A stretch of 64,000 bases of DNA from Corynebacterium marinum DSM 44953 (GTDB taxonomy: Bacteria > Actinomycetota > Actinomycetes > Mycobacteriales > Mycobacteriaceae), in contig NZ_CP007790.1 of assembly GCF_000835165.1 (NCBI RefSeq), positions 434,001 to 498,000 of the forward strand. The letters are read 5' to 3'. Below the pieces are notes generated by a model. That model did no database searches. It was not told where the DNA came from and worked only from the letters and a program-made list of their open reading frames with translations. Within the stretch, counting starts at the first letter, position 1. The number at the start of each line of letters is the position of its first letter. A program made the translations under genes and the position numbers. Of the stretch, positions 10,154-20,605 are shown piece after piece.

Positions 10154-10525
10154 TCAGCCGGCGTTGAGTCCATCGAGGTAGCCTGCGGCGTAGTCCCACG
10201 GCACATACGCCTCGACATCGGGCTCCATGGACGGCTCGTGCACGGGCGCGAGCTCGCCGGAGAGGGTGGCAGCCATGTTGGCGGCCATGATGTCCCAGTC
10301 GTAGTAGTGGAAGTCGTCGCATTCCTCGCAGAGGAAGAAGATTCCGAGGATGCCCCGCGGGGTGAGCTCCTCCTTGAAACGGGCCACGAGGGCCAGGTCC
10401 TGGGTGATGCCGGCGCGCTCCTCGTCGGACAGCGGCGGAGCGGGCTCGTCGGGGTCCAGGAAGGACGCCGGATCGTTCGGATCGTCGGCGAACGGGTCGA
10501 GCGGCATCTGCGAGTTGTAGTTCAC
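10154..10525 (-). CDS. DUF5319 family protein
   Basis: A 123-residue acidic protein conserved between sigD and guaB2 in Corynebacteriales (Rv3412-like). It contains PFADDPNDP near the start, a CEEC pair, then DFHYYDWD and a C-terminal YVPWDYAAGYLDGL block. Function unknown; the CxxC plus nearby His might bind metal. The GTG at 10525 lies seven bases after a TAGTGT box, suggesting a leaderless message; an ATG at 10507 is the alternative. No ribosome site precedes either start. The frame stays open far upstream, antisense to guaB2, but that part is not coding. Confidence 0.85.
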   Translation of the reverse strand: MNYNSQMPLDPFADDPNDPASFLDPDEPAPPLSDEERAGITQDLALVARFKEELTPRGILGIFFLCEECDDFHYYDWDIMAANMAATLSGELAPVHEPSMEPDVEAYVPWDYAAGYLDGLNAG

Positions 10526-10633
10526 ACTGGCCACACTATTGTGGAGCAGCTCAATGGGCAATTCCCTGCCGCTAACAGCCGCGGGGGAAAGGGTACTACA
10601 GTGTAGACATTGCGGAAGCCAGCCTGTGCGTAG

Positions 10634-12169
<1,536 letters not shown>

Positions 12170-12190
12170 CCGCCCCCGGTTTCCCGCGAC

Positions 12191-12226
12191 AGACCGCCCT
12201 GCCATCCGATGGCCGGGCGGTCTTTC
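12191..12226 (+). terminator. Terminator of guaB2
   Basis: AGACCGCCC (12191-12199) pairs with GGGCGGTCT (12215-12223), with a smaller nested stem inside the loop and TTTC after it. Confidence 0.8.
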
Positions 12227-12334
12227 GGCGTCTGCGGTTCCGCCGGACCGCATCCACGGGCCCGAGCATGGACAACGGGCAGACGGGGGGGAGTTGGATG
12301 AGAGCCAGGATCAGGAAGACTGGAGGTGGCCCCA

Positions 12335-12748
12335 GTGACCGGACGCACCGCATGGACGAGGCCGTTGCTCATCATCGGAACACTCGGGCTGGTGGTCGGC
12401 ACGATCGACCCGCTCGAGGGGTCGGTGCTCATCGTCGCGGGTGTCGCCCTGATCACCCTGGCGGCCTTCCTCGGCGGCAGCCGCCACCGGAGGCTGCTGG
12501 CGTCGTCGCTGGTGATCCTCGGCGCCGGTGTGGCCGGGATGTGGATCATCAGCGGCTACGGCGGGTTGGGGGTAGACACCGGGCGGTCGATGTGGTGGCT
12601 GGTTCCAATCCTGGTGCCTTACCTCCTCGGCTGGCTGCTGGCCGTCGTGGGAATTGTGCGACTGTTCCGGGAAACCTTCCGCCGCAGGCTGCAACCGGGC
12701 CGCCAGCCTGATGCGAACGGAGGCCCGAGTAGTGGTGCGGTAAAGTAG
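12335..12748 (+). CDS. Four-helix membrane protein of unknown function
   Basis: A 137-residue protein with four predicted membrane helices (about residues 10-25, 30-47, 55-73 and 88-110) and a basic C-terminal tail containing RLFRETFRRRLQ. The GTG at 12335 has GGAGG eight bases upstream; a GTG at 12326 overlaps that site and is less likely. It sits between guaB2 and guaB3 on the same strand. No family recognised. Confidence 0.65.
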   Translation: MTGRTAWTRPLLIIGTLGLVVGTIDPLEGSVLIVAGVALITLAAFLGGSRHRRLLASSLVILGAGVAGMWIISGYGGLGVDTGRSMWWLVPILVPYLLGWLLAVVGIVRLFRETFRRRLQPGRQPDANGGPSSGAVK

Positions 12749-12783
12749 GCCTCCGATATCACCTGCGAGGATCGGAGCAGTAC

Positions 12784-13926
12784 ATGCGCGACTACGTCGA
12801 AATCGGTGTTGGCCGGGAGGCCCGCCGTACCTACAGCCTGGAGGACATCTCCATCGTCCCGTCCCGGCGCACCCGTTCCTCGAAGGACGTCGACACCACC
12901 TGGAACATCGACGCCTACACCTTTGATATTCCGGTCATGTCGCACCCGACCGACGCGCTGGCCAGCCCCGAGTTCGTCATCGAGATGCACCGTCAGGGCG
13001 GCCTGGGCGTCATCAACGCCGAGGGACTGTGGGGCCGGCACGCTGATCTCGACGCCGCCGTGGCACGTGTCGTCAGCGCCATCACCGACACCGACGAGTT
13101 CCGGGGCGGTGCCGCGGCCATCGCCGCCCTCCAGGAGCTCCACGCGGCGCCGGTGGACGATGACCTCCTCGCCGACCGCATCGGCGAGGTCCGGGCCTCC
13201 GGCGCGACCGTCGCCGTGCGCGTCAGCCCGCAGCGGGCCCGCGAGGTCGCCCCGAAGGTGATCAAGGCGGGCGCTGAGCTGCTGGTCATCCAGGGCACCA
13301 TGATCTCCGCGGAACACGTGGCGGAGGGCGGCGAGCCGCTCAACCTCAAGGAGTTCATCGGTTCCCTTGAAGTGCCGGTCGTCGCAGGCGGCGTGGCCGA
13401 CTACACCTCCGCCATGCACCTCATGCGCACCGGCGCGGCCGGCATCATCGTCGGCGGCGGCTCCAACACCAACCACCTCGCCCTGGGCATCGAGGCCCCG
13501 ATGGCCACCGCCATCGCCGACGTCGCCGCCGCCCGCCGCGAGTACCTCGACGAGACCGGCGGCCGCTACGTCCACATCATCGCCGACGGGGAGATCGAGA
13601 ACTCCGGCGACATGGCCAAGGCTATCGCCTGCGGCGCCGACGCCGTGATGCTGGGCACCCCGCTGGCCCCGGCCGCGGAGGCCGCCGGCCGCGGCACCTT
13701 CTGGCCGGCCGTCGCCGCGCACCCGCGTTTCCCGCGCGGCATCGTGGAGGACGTGCGGTCCCTGCTTCTCGACGAAGCCGCCACCCTCGAGACCATCCTC
13801 AACGGGCCCTCGACCGACCCGTTCGGCTACCAGAACCTCGTCGGCGGCCTGCGTCGCGCGATGGCCAAGTGCGGGTACACCGACCTGAAGAGCTTCCAGA
13901 AGGTGGGGCTGGCGCTCAGCCGTTAG
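12784..13926 (+). CDS. guaB3: GuaB3 family IMP dehydrogenase-related protein
   Basis: A 380-residue TIM-barrel protein of the GuaB3 family, which lies beside guaB2 throughout Corynebacteriales and lacks the CBS domains of true IMPDH. Typical segments are YSLEDISIVPSRRTRSS near the start, DIPVMSHPTDA, and the phosphate-binding GAAGIIVGGGSNTNHLALGI. Its reaction is not settled in the family; some actinobacterial and cyanobacterial GuaB3 proteins have been proposed to be GMP reductases. A CGGAGCAG site precedes the ATG. Confidence 0.93.
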   Translation: MRDYVEIGVGREARRTYSLEDISIVPSRRTRSSKDVDTTWNIDAYTFDIPVMSHPTDALASPEFVIEMHRQGGLGVINAEGLWGRHADLDAAVARVVSAITDTDEFRGGAAAIAALQELHAAPVDDDLLADRIGEVRASGATVAVRVSPQRAREVAPKVIKAGAELLVIQGTMISAEHVAEGGEPLNLKEFIGSLEVPVVAGGVADYTSAMHLMRTGAAGIIVGGGSNTNHLALGIEAPMATAIADVAAARREYLDETGGRYVHIIADGEIENSGDMAKAIACGADAVMLGTPLAPAAEAAGRGTFWPAVAAHPRFPRGIVEDVRSLLLDEAATLETILNGPSTDPFGYQNLVGGLRRAMAKCGYTDLKSFQKVGLALSR

Positions 13927-13991
13927 ACCTGCCGCGCGGTGGGGGAGTCCGGCCGCCGTCGGCGTCAGTTAGGACTGCGACGGCGGCGTAG

Positions 13992-13997
13992 TAGGAT
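13992..13997 (+). promoter_or_regulatory. -10 box of a probable leaderless guaA promoter
   Basis: TAGGAT lies seven bases before the GTG of guaA, which has no well-placed ribosome site. Confidence 0.45.
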
Positions 13998-14004
13998 CTA
14001 ATCC

Positions 14005-15567
<1,563 letters not shown>

Positions 15568-15579
15568 ATCCCCACCGGC

Positions 15580-15619
15580 AAAAGCGGCGACCAGCCGATC
15601 GAGGCTGGTCGCCGCTTTT
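15580..15619 (+). terminator. Terminator of guaA
   Basis: Arms 15580-15596 and 15603-15619 are perfectly complementary across a six-base loop, with TTTT at the end of the right arm. Confidence 0.9.
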
Positions 15620-15720
15620 GCGTCTCGGGAGGAGATGCTCCACGCGAGCCTCTGCCCGGCCGGCTTCGGGATACAGTCGATCCGGAAACCTGACATACAG
15701 CTACCGCAGGGAGAATAGTC

Positions 15721-16167
15721 ATGAGTGATGCCGTCCGCACCTACTGGAACACCTACTTCGGCAGGACTCCAGAAGCGCATGCCCTGGTGGAACACATCGC
15801 GGGGATGAACTCCGGAACCGTCGAGGTGCACGCTGTTTTCGCGGACCTGGGGCTGGACGGTCTGTCGGGAAATTACACGGACACCGAAATCGACGGATTC
15901 GGCGACGCTTTCCTGGTGGTGGCGGCTTTGGCCGTTCTCGTCGCGGAGACCAGGGCAGCAGGCTCCACGGATCTGGGGGATGTTGGCGGGCCGGCCGGTC
16001 AGCGTGTGGCCGTGCATGTCGAATCCAAGGAAAACACCCAGATCAGCACCGCGCTGAAATATTTCGCGCTGTCCCCGGACGACCACGCCGCCGAAGCTCG
16101 TTTCGATGAAGACGAGTTGACCGAATTCGCAGACCTGTGTGAGCAGCTGCGCGGCCGGCTCGACTAG
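15721..16167 (+). CDS. Hypothetical protein
   Basis: A 148-residue acidic, soluble protein with no signal peptide or clear membrane helix; one hydrophobic stretch at about 64-76 (AFLVVAALAVLVA) is probably a buried helix. CAGGGAG lies upstream of the ATG. Base composition is slightly lower in GC than its neighbours. Its TAG overlaps the stop of the convergent esrI in a shared CTAG. Family and function unknown. Confidence 0.6.
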   Translation: MSDAVRTYWNTYFGRTPEAHALVEHIAGMNSGTVEVHAVFADLGLDGLSGNYTDTEIDGFGDAFLVVAALAVLVAETRAAGSTDLGDVGGPAGQRVAVHVESKENTQISTALKYFALSPDDHAAEARFDEDELTEFADLCEQLRGRLD

Positions 16168-17237
16168 CGGGCCGGCGCCGTCACCCGGACCGGACCGATG
16201 CCGCCCTCGATCCGCAGTTCCAGGGTCTCGCCGGAGGCGTCGTCGTTGTAGCTGCCCGGGGTGCAGTCGGTTTCGCCGATGCCCTCCTCGCACGCCAGGG
16301 CGACGGGGACATCCCCGGGCAGGAACACGGTGACCGGGCCGATGCCGCCCTCGACGGTGACGTCCCGGGGGCCGTCGAGTTCGGAGAGTTGGCGCAGGTC
16401 CACGACAAGGTCACCGATCTCCCCCTTGTAGTGGCGCTGGAGTTCGGCCTCCGCAGCAGGGGCGTAGCTGCGGTCCTCGGCGATATCCCCGTAGTTGCCG
16501 CCGACCCAGAGCCCGAACACGCCGCCGAGCACGGTCAGGGCGCCGAGCGTGCCCAGCAGGCCGAGGGCGACCCACGGCCAGATACGGGGCTTGCGTGGCT
16601 GCGGCCGGGGCGCCGGGCCGGGGTCGGGGAGATCCCAGGCGAAGGGGGCGGTGCCCAGGGGATCCCAGGCGGGTGGGGACGTGCGCCCCGGGGGGAAGTC
16701 GGTGCCCTCGGCGGGGCGGTAGCCGGAGAGGTCGACGGGATCGGGCATGACGCGTGCGGGGGCGTCGGCGAGCAGGCCGGCCGGAGGCTGCGGGGTGCGC
16801 AGGTGGAGGGCCCACCAGGCGGCCAGAAGCGCCATGATCGCCAGGATTCCGGTGGAGGCGAGGGTGCCCCCGGAGGTGAAGAGGCCGGAGGTGAGGACGA
16901 AGAAGATGATCAGCCACCAGCCGGTGGAGCGTTCCTTCCGCTCCGGCGGGGTGAGCTCTTCCTTACGACGGGCGACGGCCTGCGCCGGGGCGGTGGACAT
17001 CCCGTAGCGGGGCATCGCCAGCCAGGCGAGCAGGTAGGCAGGCAGACCTCCGCCGAGGGTGAACAGAGAGACGACGAACAGGACGCGGACGAGGGTCGGG
17101 TCGATCTGGTAGCGCACGCCGATGCCCTCGCAGACGCCGGCGATCTTCGCGTTGCCTCCCTGTTCGGAGGGGATGCGGGGAGGGCGGGTGTCCCACATCT
17201 GCCGGACGGTGCCGGTGAAGGAGGTCTGAGTGGTCAT
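16164..17237 (-). CDS. esrI: PspC-domain membrane protein, EsrI-like inhibitor
   Basis: A 357-residue protein. The PspC domain (about 18-78) includes KIAGVCEGIGVRYQIDP and a membrane helix. Two further helices follow, then a Pro-rich loop, another helix, and a C-terminal beta-rich domain with repeated VEGGIGPV-type units, as in LiaF-like proteins. It is divergent from a PspC-containing histidine kinase and its regulator, the arrangement of cg0706-cg0707-cg0709 in C. glutamicum, described as the EsrISR envelope-stress system in which EsrI restrains the kinase. The assignment rests on domain and order likeness. Confidence 0.82.
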   Translation of the reverse strand: MTTQTSFTGTVRQMWDTRPPRIPSEQGGNAKIAGVCEGIGVRYQIDPTLVRVLFVVSLFTLGGGLPAYLLAWLAMPRYGMSTAPAQAVARRKEELTPPERKERSTGWWLIIFFVLTSGLFTSGGTLASTGILAIMALLAAWWALHLRTPQPPAGLLADAPARVMPDPVDLSGYRPAEGTDFPPGRTSPPAWDPLGTAPFAWDLPDPGPAPRPQPRKPRIWPWVALGLLGTLGALTVLGGVFGLWVGGNYGDIAEDRSYAPAAEAELQRHYKGEIGDLVVDLRQLSELDGPRDVTVEGGIGPVTVFLPGDVPVALACEEGIGETDCTPGSYNDDASGETLELRIEGGIGPVRVTAPAR

Positions 17238-17281
17238 GGCTTCATTGTCGGACGCGACGTGCGGGAACGGTATCGGGATAC

Positions 17282-17305
17282 ACCCTGAAATCCGGGAATC
17301 AGGGT
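17282..17305. promoter_or_regulatory. Inverted repeat in the esrI/esrS divergent promoter
   Basis: ACCCTGA (17282-17288) and TCAGGGT (17299-17305) are perfect complements across ten bases, midway between the divergent starts. This is the obvious candidate operator for EsrR (inferred). Confidence 0.5.
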
Positions 17306-17349
17306 CTGCCCCGATGTGCTCGGGGCGGCGTCTCTGACAGGATCGGGGC

Positions 17350-18546
17350 ATGAACACCACCCCCTCCCCGGTGCCCTACGGGCCGGACCGCCCGGGTGCC
17401 GGCCCGTACCCGGTGTATCTGCGCCCCCGTTCGGGGCGCGTCGTCGCGGGGGTCGCCGCCGGCCTGGCGGTGCATCTGCGGGTGGACGTCTTCTACGTGC
17501 GTCTGGCGTTCATCATCGGTTCCTTCCTCTCGGGGTTGGGCGCGGCGGTGTACGCGGGCCTGTGGATGTTCTCGAAGGCCTCGGAAGAGGTGGTGCTGCC
17601 GCCGCGGGAGCGGGAGCTGTCGCGGTCGGTGTATCTGCTCCTGGCGCTGGTCGGCGGCGCGGGTTTCGTCGTGTCCGCGAGTTTCGTGTCGGGTCTGCCC
17701 ACCGTGGTGCTCGTCCCGCTGCTGTTGGCGGGCGTGGGGGCGGTGCTGGCGTGGCAGGCCTACGACCGGGGGCTGGATTCCGGGCGCAGCCACCTCACCA
17801 TCGTCGGCGGCGCGGTGCTGATGCTCGCTGGCATCGTGGTGACGATCTTCTACGCGGAGCGGTCGGGGGGATTCGCCGCGGCGATCTTCGCGGTCCTGCT
17901 CACGCTGGCGGGCGCGGCGGCGCTGGGGGTGCCGCTGGTGGTGCGGCTGTGGGATTCGCTCGCGGAGGAACGCGCGGCGAAGGCGGCCAGCGAGGAACGG
18001 GCGGAGATCGCCTCCCGGCTGCATGATTCCGTGCTGCAGACGTTGGCGCTGATCCAGAAGCGTTCCGGAGACCCCGCGGAGGTCGTCCGCCTCGCTCGCG
18101 GACAGGAGCGCGAGCTGCGGCAGTGGCTCTTCGACGCCGAAGAAAAATCCGCCCAGTCTGTCTTCGCCGCCGTGGAGACCGCCTGCGGCGAGGTGGAGGA
18201 CCTCTTCGGCGTCCGCATCGCCCCCGTCACCGTCGGCGAGGACACCGCGCTGACGGAGGACACCAAGGCCGTGGTGCTGGCGGCACGGGAGGCGATGGTC
18301 AACGCGGCGAAGCACGCGGGCGTGGAGAAGCTCGACGTGTACGCGGAGATCCTCGCCGGGGAGCTGAGCATCTTCGTCCGCGACCGCGGCGCCGGGTTCG
18401 ATCCCGCGGACATCCCCGCGGACCGCCACGGCATCCGAGACTCCATCGAGGGGCGCATGGAGCGCATCGGCGGGCAGGCGCGCATCCGTTCCATGGCAGG
18501 GGAGGGTACTGAGGTCTCCGTGACCTACCGGCTGCCGGTATCGTGA
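17350..18546 (+). CDS. esrS: PspC-type sensor histidine kinase, EsrS-like
   Basis: A 398-residue kinase. An N-terminal PspC domain (about 22-78) with its own helix is followed by about four more membrane segments (90-200). The HisKA_3 dimerisation helix has His225 in ASRLHDSVLQTLAL. The HATPase domain carries the N-box AREAMVNAAKHAG and DRGAGFDP. This is the LiaS/EsrS type, expected to respond to cell-wall-active antibiotics. The stop overlaps the next start (GTGA). A CAGGAT box lies six bases before the ATG. Confidence 0.88.
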   Translation: MNTTPSPVPYGPDRPGAGPYPVYLRPRSGRVVAGVAAGLAVHLRVDVFYVRLAFIIGSFLSGLGAAVYAGLWMFSKASEEVVLPPRERELSRSVYLLLALVGGAGFVVSASFVSGLPTVVLVPLLLAGVGAVLAWQAYDRGLDSGRSHLTIVGGAVLMLAGIVVTIFYAERSGGFAAAIFAVLLTLAGAAALGVPLVVRLWDSLAEERAAKAASEERAEIASRLHDSVLQTLALIQKRSGDPAEVVRLARGQERELRQWLFDAEEKSAQSVFAAVETACGEVEDLFGVRIAPVTVGEDTALTEDTKAVVLAAREAMVNAAKHAGVEKLDVYAEILAGELSIFVRDRGAGFDPADIPADRHGIRDSIEGRMERIGGQARIRSMAGEGTEVSVTYRLPVS

Positions 18547-19202
18547 GCGGCATGGTGAAGGTGTTCCTCGTGGACGATCATTCCGTCTTCCGTTCCGGTG
18601 TGCGCGCCGAGCTCGACGGGCAGGTCGACATCGTCGGCGACGCCGGGACGGTCGCCGAGGCCATCGCGGGTATCGACGCCGCGCGCCCCGACGTCGTCCT
18701 GCTCGACGTCCACATGCCCGACGGCGGCGGCGTCGCCGTCCTGCGGGGTGTGGGAGTGGACACCACCTTCCTGGCGCTGAGCGTCTCCGACGCGGCGGAA
18801 GACGTCATCTCCGTCATCCGCGCCGGCGCCCGGGGTTACGTGACCAAGAACATCTCCGGCCCCGAACTGGCGGAGGCCATCGAGCGGGTCCACTCCGGTG
18901 ACGCCTACTTCTCTCCGCGTCTGGCAGGTTTCGTCCTCGACGCCTTCGCCGGCGGAGAAGTGGTGGAGGACCCGGCGGAGGAGCCCCGCAAGATCGACGA
19001 CCCGGTCGTGGACGCACTGACCCGCCGGGAGCTGGAGGTGCTGCGGCTGCTGGCGCGCGGCTACACCTACAAGGAGATCGGACGGGAGCTGTTCATCTCC
19101 GTCAAAACGGTGGAGACCCACGCCTCCAACATCCTGCGCAAGACCCAGCAGTCCAACCGGCACGCGCTCACCCGGTGGGCGCATTCGAGGGACCTGGACT
19201 AG
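18543..19202 (+). CDS. esrR: LuxR-family response regulator, EsrR-like
   Basis: A 219-residue NarL/LuxR regulator. The receiver has the acidic pair D11-D12, phosphoacceptor Asp55 (VVLLDVHMPD) and a lysine in YVTKNISG. The C-terminal helix-turn-helix is LTRRELEVLRLLARG followed by IGRELFISVKTVETHASN. It is the partner of the kinase just upstream, with which it overlaps by four bases. An ATG at 18552 is an alternative start. Confidence 0.9.
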   Translation: MSGMVKVFLVDDHSVFRSGVRAELDGQVDIVGDAGTVAEAIAGIDAARPDVVLLDVHMPDGGGVAVLRGVGVDTTFLALSVSDAAEDVISVIRAGARGYVTKNISGPELAEAIERVHSGDAYFSPRLAGFVLDAFAGGEVVEDPAEEPRKIDDPVVDALTRRELEVLRLLARGYTYKEIGRELFISVKTVETHASNILRKTQQSNRHALTRWAHSRDLD

Positions 19203-19421
19203 ATGCGCACCTACACGTTCCAGCCCGTCCGCGTGGTCGTCGCGGCGCTGATCTTCACGGCGCTGGTCATCTGGCAGGCCGACCTCTTCTGGGGCTGGTG
19301 GCTGCCCGCGTTCCTCTTCATCGCGGCGGTGTTCGCCGGGATGCACGCCTTCTACAACTGGGCGAACACCCGGCTCAACGAGATGGGCCGCCGGGCCCGC
19401 GAGGTCGAGGACGGGCTGTAG
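19203..19421 (+). CDS. Small two-helix membrane protein
   Basis: A 72-residue protein with two membrane helices (about 9-27 and 30-50) and a charged C-terminal helix. Its ATG follows the esrR stop directly, so it is the last gene of the esrSR operon and may be part of the same response. No family recognised. Confidence 0.72.
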   Translation: MRTYTFQPVRVVVAALIFTALVIWQADLFWGWWLPAFLFIAAVFAGMHAFYNWANTRLNEMGRRAREVEDGL

Positions 19422-19431
19422 GCCCGGCAAC

Positions 19432-19845
19432 TCACGCGTAGGCCAGGGCCCGCGTGCCGTCGATGTGGGGGAAGACCCAGAACATCCAGGCGGAGACGGC
19501 CAGCCACACCAGGGCGGTGCCCCAGGCGGGCAGCGGGGCGAAGACCGGCACGACCATGAGTGCCAGCCACACGAAGAACAACGGCAGAACCTGGCCGAGC
19601 CGGGGGCGGAGGACGGCGTTCTTCTCCTCCAGGAACTGCTTGATCTCCCGCCGGTAGGGGTGCCCGAACATGAGGAGCAGCCCGACGGCGATCGCGAGGA
19701 CCATGACCCCCACCTGCACGCCGCGGGCCAGTCCGGTGGACAGGGCCGCCACCCCGAGCCCGATGAGCAGGGAGGTTCCCGTCCGCACCAGGGGCGGGGT
19801 GGGGATGGGGGTGCGGCGCGAACGTAGGTCGGAATAGGCGTTCAT
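19432..19845 (-). CDS. Polytopic membrane protein
   Basis: A 137-residue protein with about four membrane helices (roughly 22-40, 43-60, 84-103 and 108-126) and a basic central loop (HPYRREIKQFLEEKN). It begins MNAYSDLRSRR. It is convergent with the small membrane gene before it and divergent from imuA'. Function unknown; similar small proteins are found here in other corynebacteria. Confidence 0.7.
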   Translation of the reverse strand: MNAYSDLRSRRTPIPTPPLVRTGTSLLIGLGVAALSTGLARGVQVGVMVLAIAVGLLLMFGHPYRREIKQFLEEKNAVLRPRLGQVLPLFFVWLALMVVPVFAPLPAWGTALVWLAVSAWMFWVFPHIDGTRALAYA

Positions 19846-19863
19846 GCGGGTCAACGCTACCAG

Positions 19864-19920
19864 TTGACGGGGTCGCGGCCCCCGGCGCATACTGGAGGCG
19901 TGAATGGAACAGGTGTTCGG
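19864..19920 (+). promoter_or_regulatory. imuA' promoter with LexA/SOS box
   Basis: TTGACG (19864-19869), an 18-bp spacer and CATACT (19888-19893) form a good promoter whose transcript would begin about 19900. Directly downstream, 19905-19920 reads TGGAACAGGTGTTCGG, matching the corynebacterial SOS box TCGAACANNTGTTCGA except at two flank positions; the core GAAC-N4-GTTC is perfect. LexA bound at +6 to +21 would block initiation or early elongation. Confidence 0.72.
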
Positions 19921-20604
19921 AAAATGCGGGGAGCAACGGACCTCTCCGGCCTGGACAGGGCCGGGCGGGTCGACCTCCTGCGTTCCCGGATGGCCGCCAT
20001 CGGCGGCGGGCAGGGCGCTGCCCCGCAGCCGGACATGGCAAGTCCCGATGTCCTCCCCGTCCATCCTGAGCTGGCGAAAGTTCTTCCCGGGGGCGGGCTG
20101 GAGCGGCGGGCGATGACGGAGGTGTCGGACTGCCCGGCACTCATCGTCGAACTCATCGGGCAGGTTACCGCACGGGGCGGACATGTCGGTGTGGTCGGGT
20201 GGCCGGAACTCTCCCTCGCCGATGTGGTCGAAAGCGGGAGGCTGGACAACGTCATCACCGTCCCTGATCCGGGGACCGACCCACTGGGCATCGTCGGCAT
20301 CCTCGTGGAGGGCCTGGATCTGGTCGTCGCCCGCTGGGCGGCGCCCCTCGAGCTCTCCCCGGTGCGCGCCCGCCCGCTGCTGGCCAGGCTGCGAGGTGGG
20401 GTGGCGGCGCTGGTCCTGGTGGGGGCGCGGACCCCGTCGCCGGCCGTGCGGATCGATGCCGGCGTCACCACCTTCCGCGGCATCGGCGAGGGGACCGGGC
20501 GGATCCGGAGCGTGGACATCGCGGTGCGCGTCAGGGCGAAGGGGCGGCCCCCGGAATCGGCGACGGTGACGGTGGGCAGGCGCGCGGGACTGAGGGCGGT
20601 CTAG
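19900..20604 (+). CDS. imuA': ImuA' mutasome protein (RecA/SulA-like)
   Basis: A protein of 234 residues (GTG 19900, leaderless) or 226 residues (ATG 19924). Neither start has a good ribosome site. It lies directly before imuB with one base between them and downstream of a SOS box, which identifies it as ImuA', the accessory mutasome protein. The central segment ELIGQVTARGGHVGVVGWPEL and the later LVVARWAAPLELSPVRARPLL follow the degenerate RecA-like fold, without a canonical Walker A motif. With ImuB it recruits DnaE2 to damaged DNA. Confidence 0.82.
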   Translation: MNGTGVRKMRGATDLSGLDRAGRVDLLRSRMAAIGGGQGAAPQPDMASPDVLPVHPELAKVLPGGGLERRAMTEVSDCPALIVELIGQVTARGGHVGVVGWPELSLADVVESGRLDNVITVPDPGTDPLGIVGILVEGLDLVVARWAAPLELSPVRARPLLARLRGGVAALVLVGARTPSPAVRIDAGVTTFRGIGEGTGRIRSVDIAVRVRAKGRPPESATVTVGRRAGLRAV

Positions 20605-20605
20605 C

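Noticed and set aside
10596..10606. CTACAGTGTAG palindrome in the guaB2 spacer as an operator
   Set aside because: Only 11 bp and it overlaps possible -10 sequences of either direction; not distinguishable from promoter composition.
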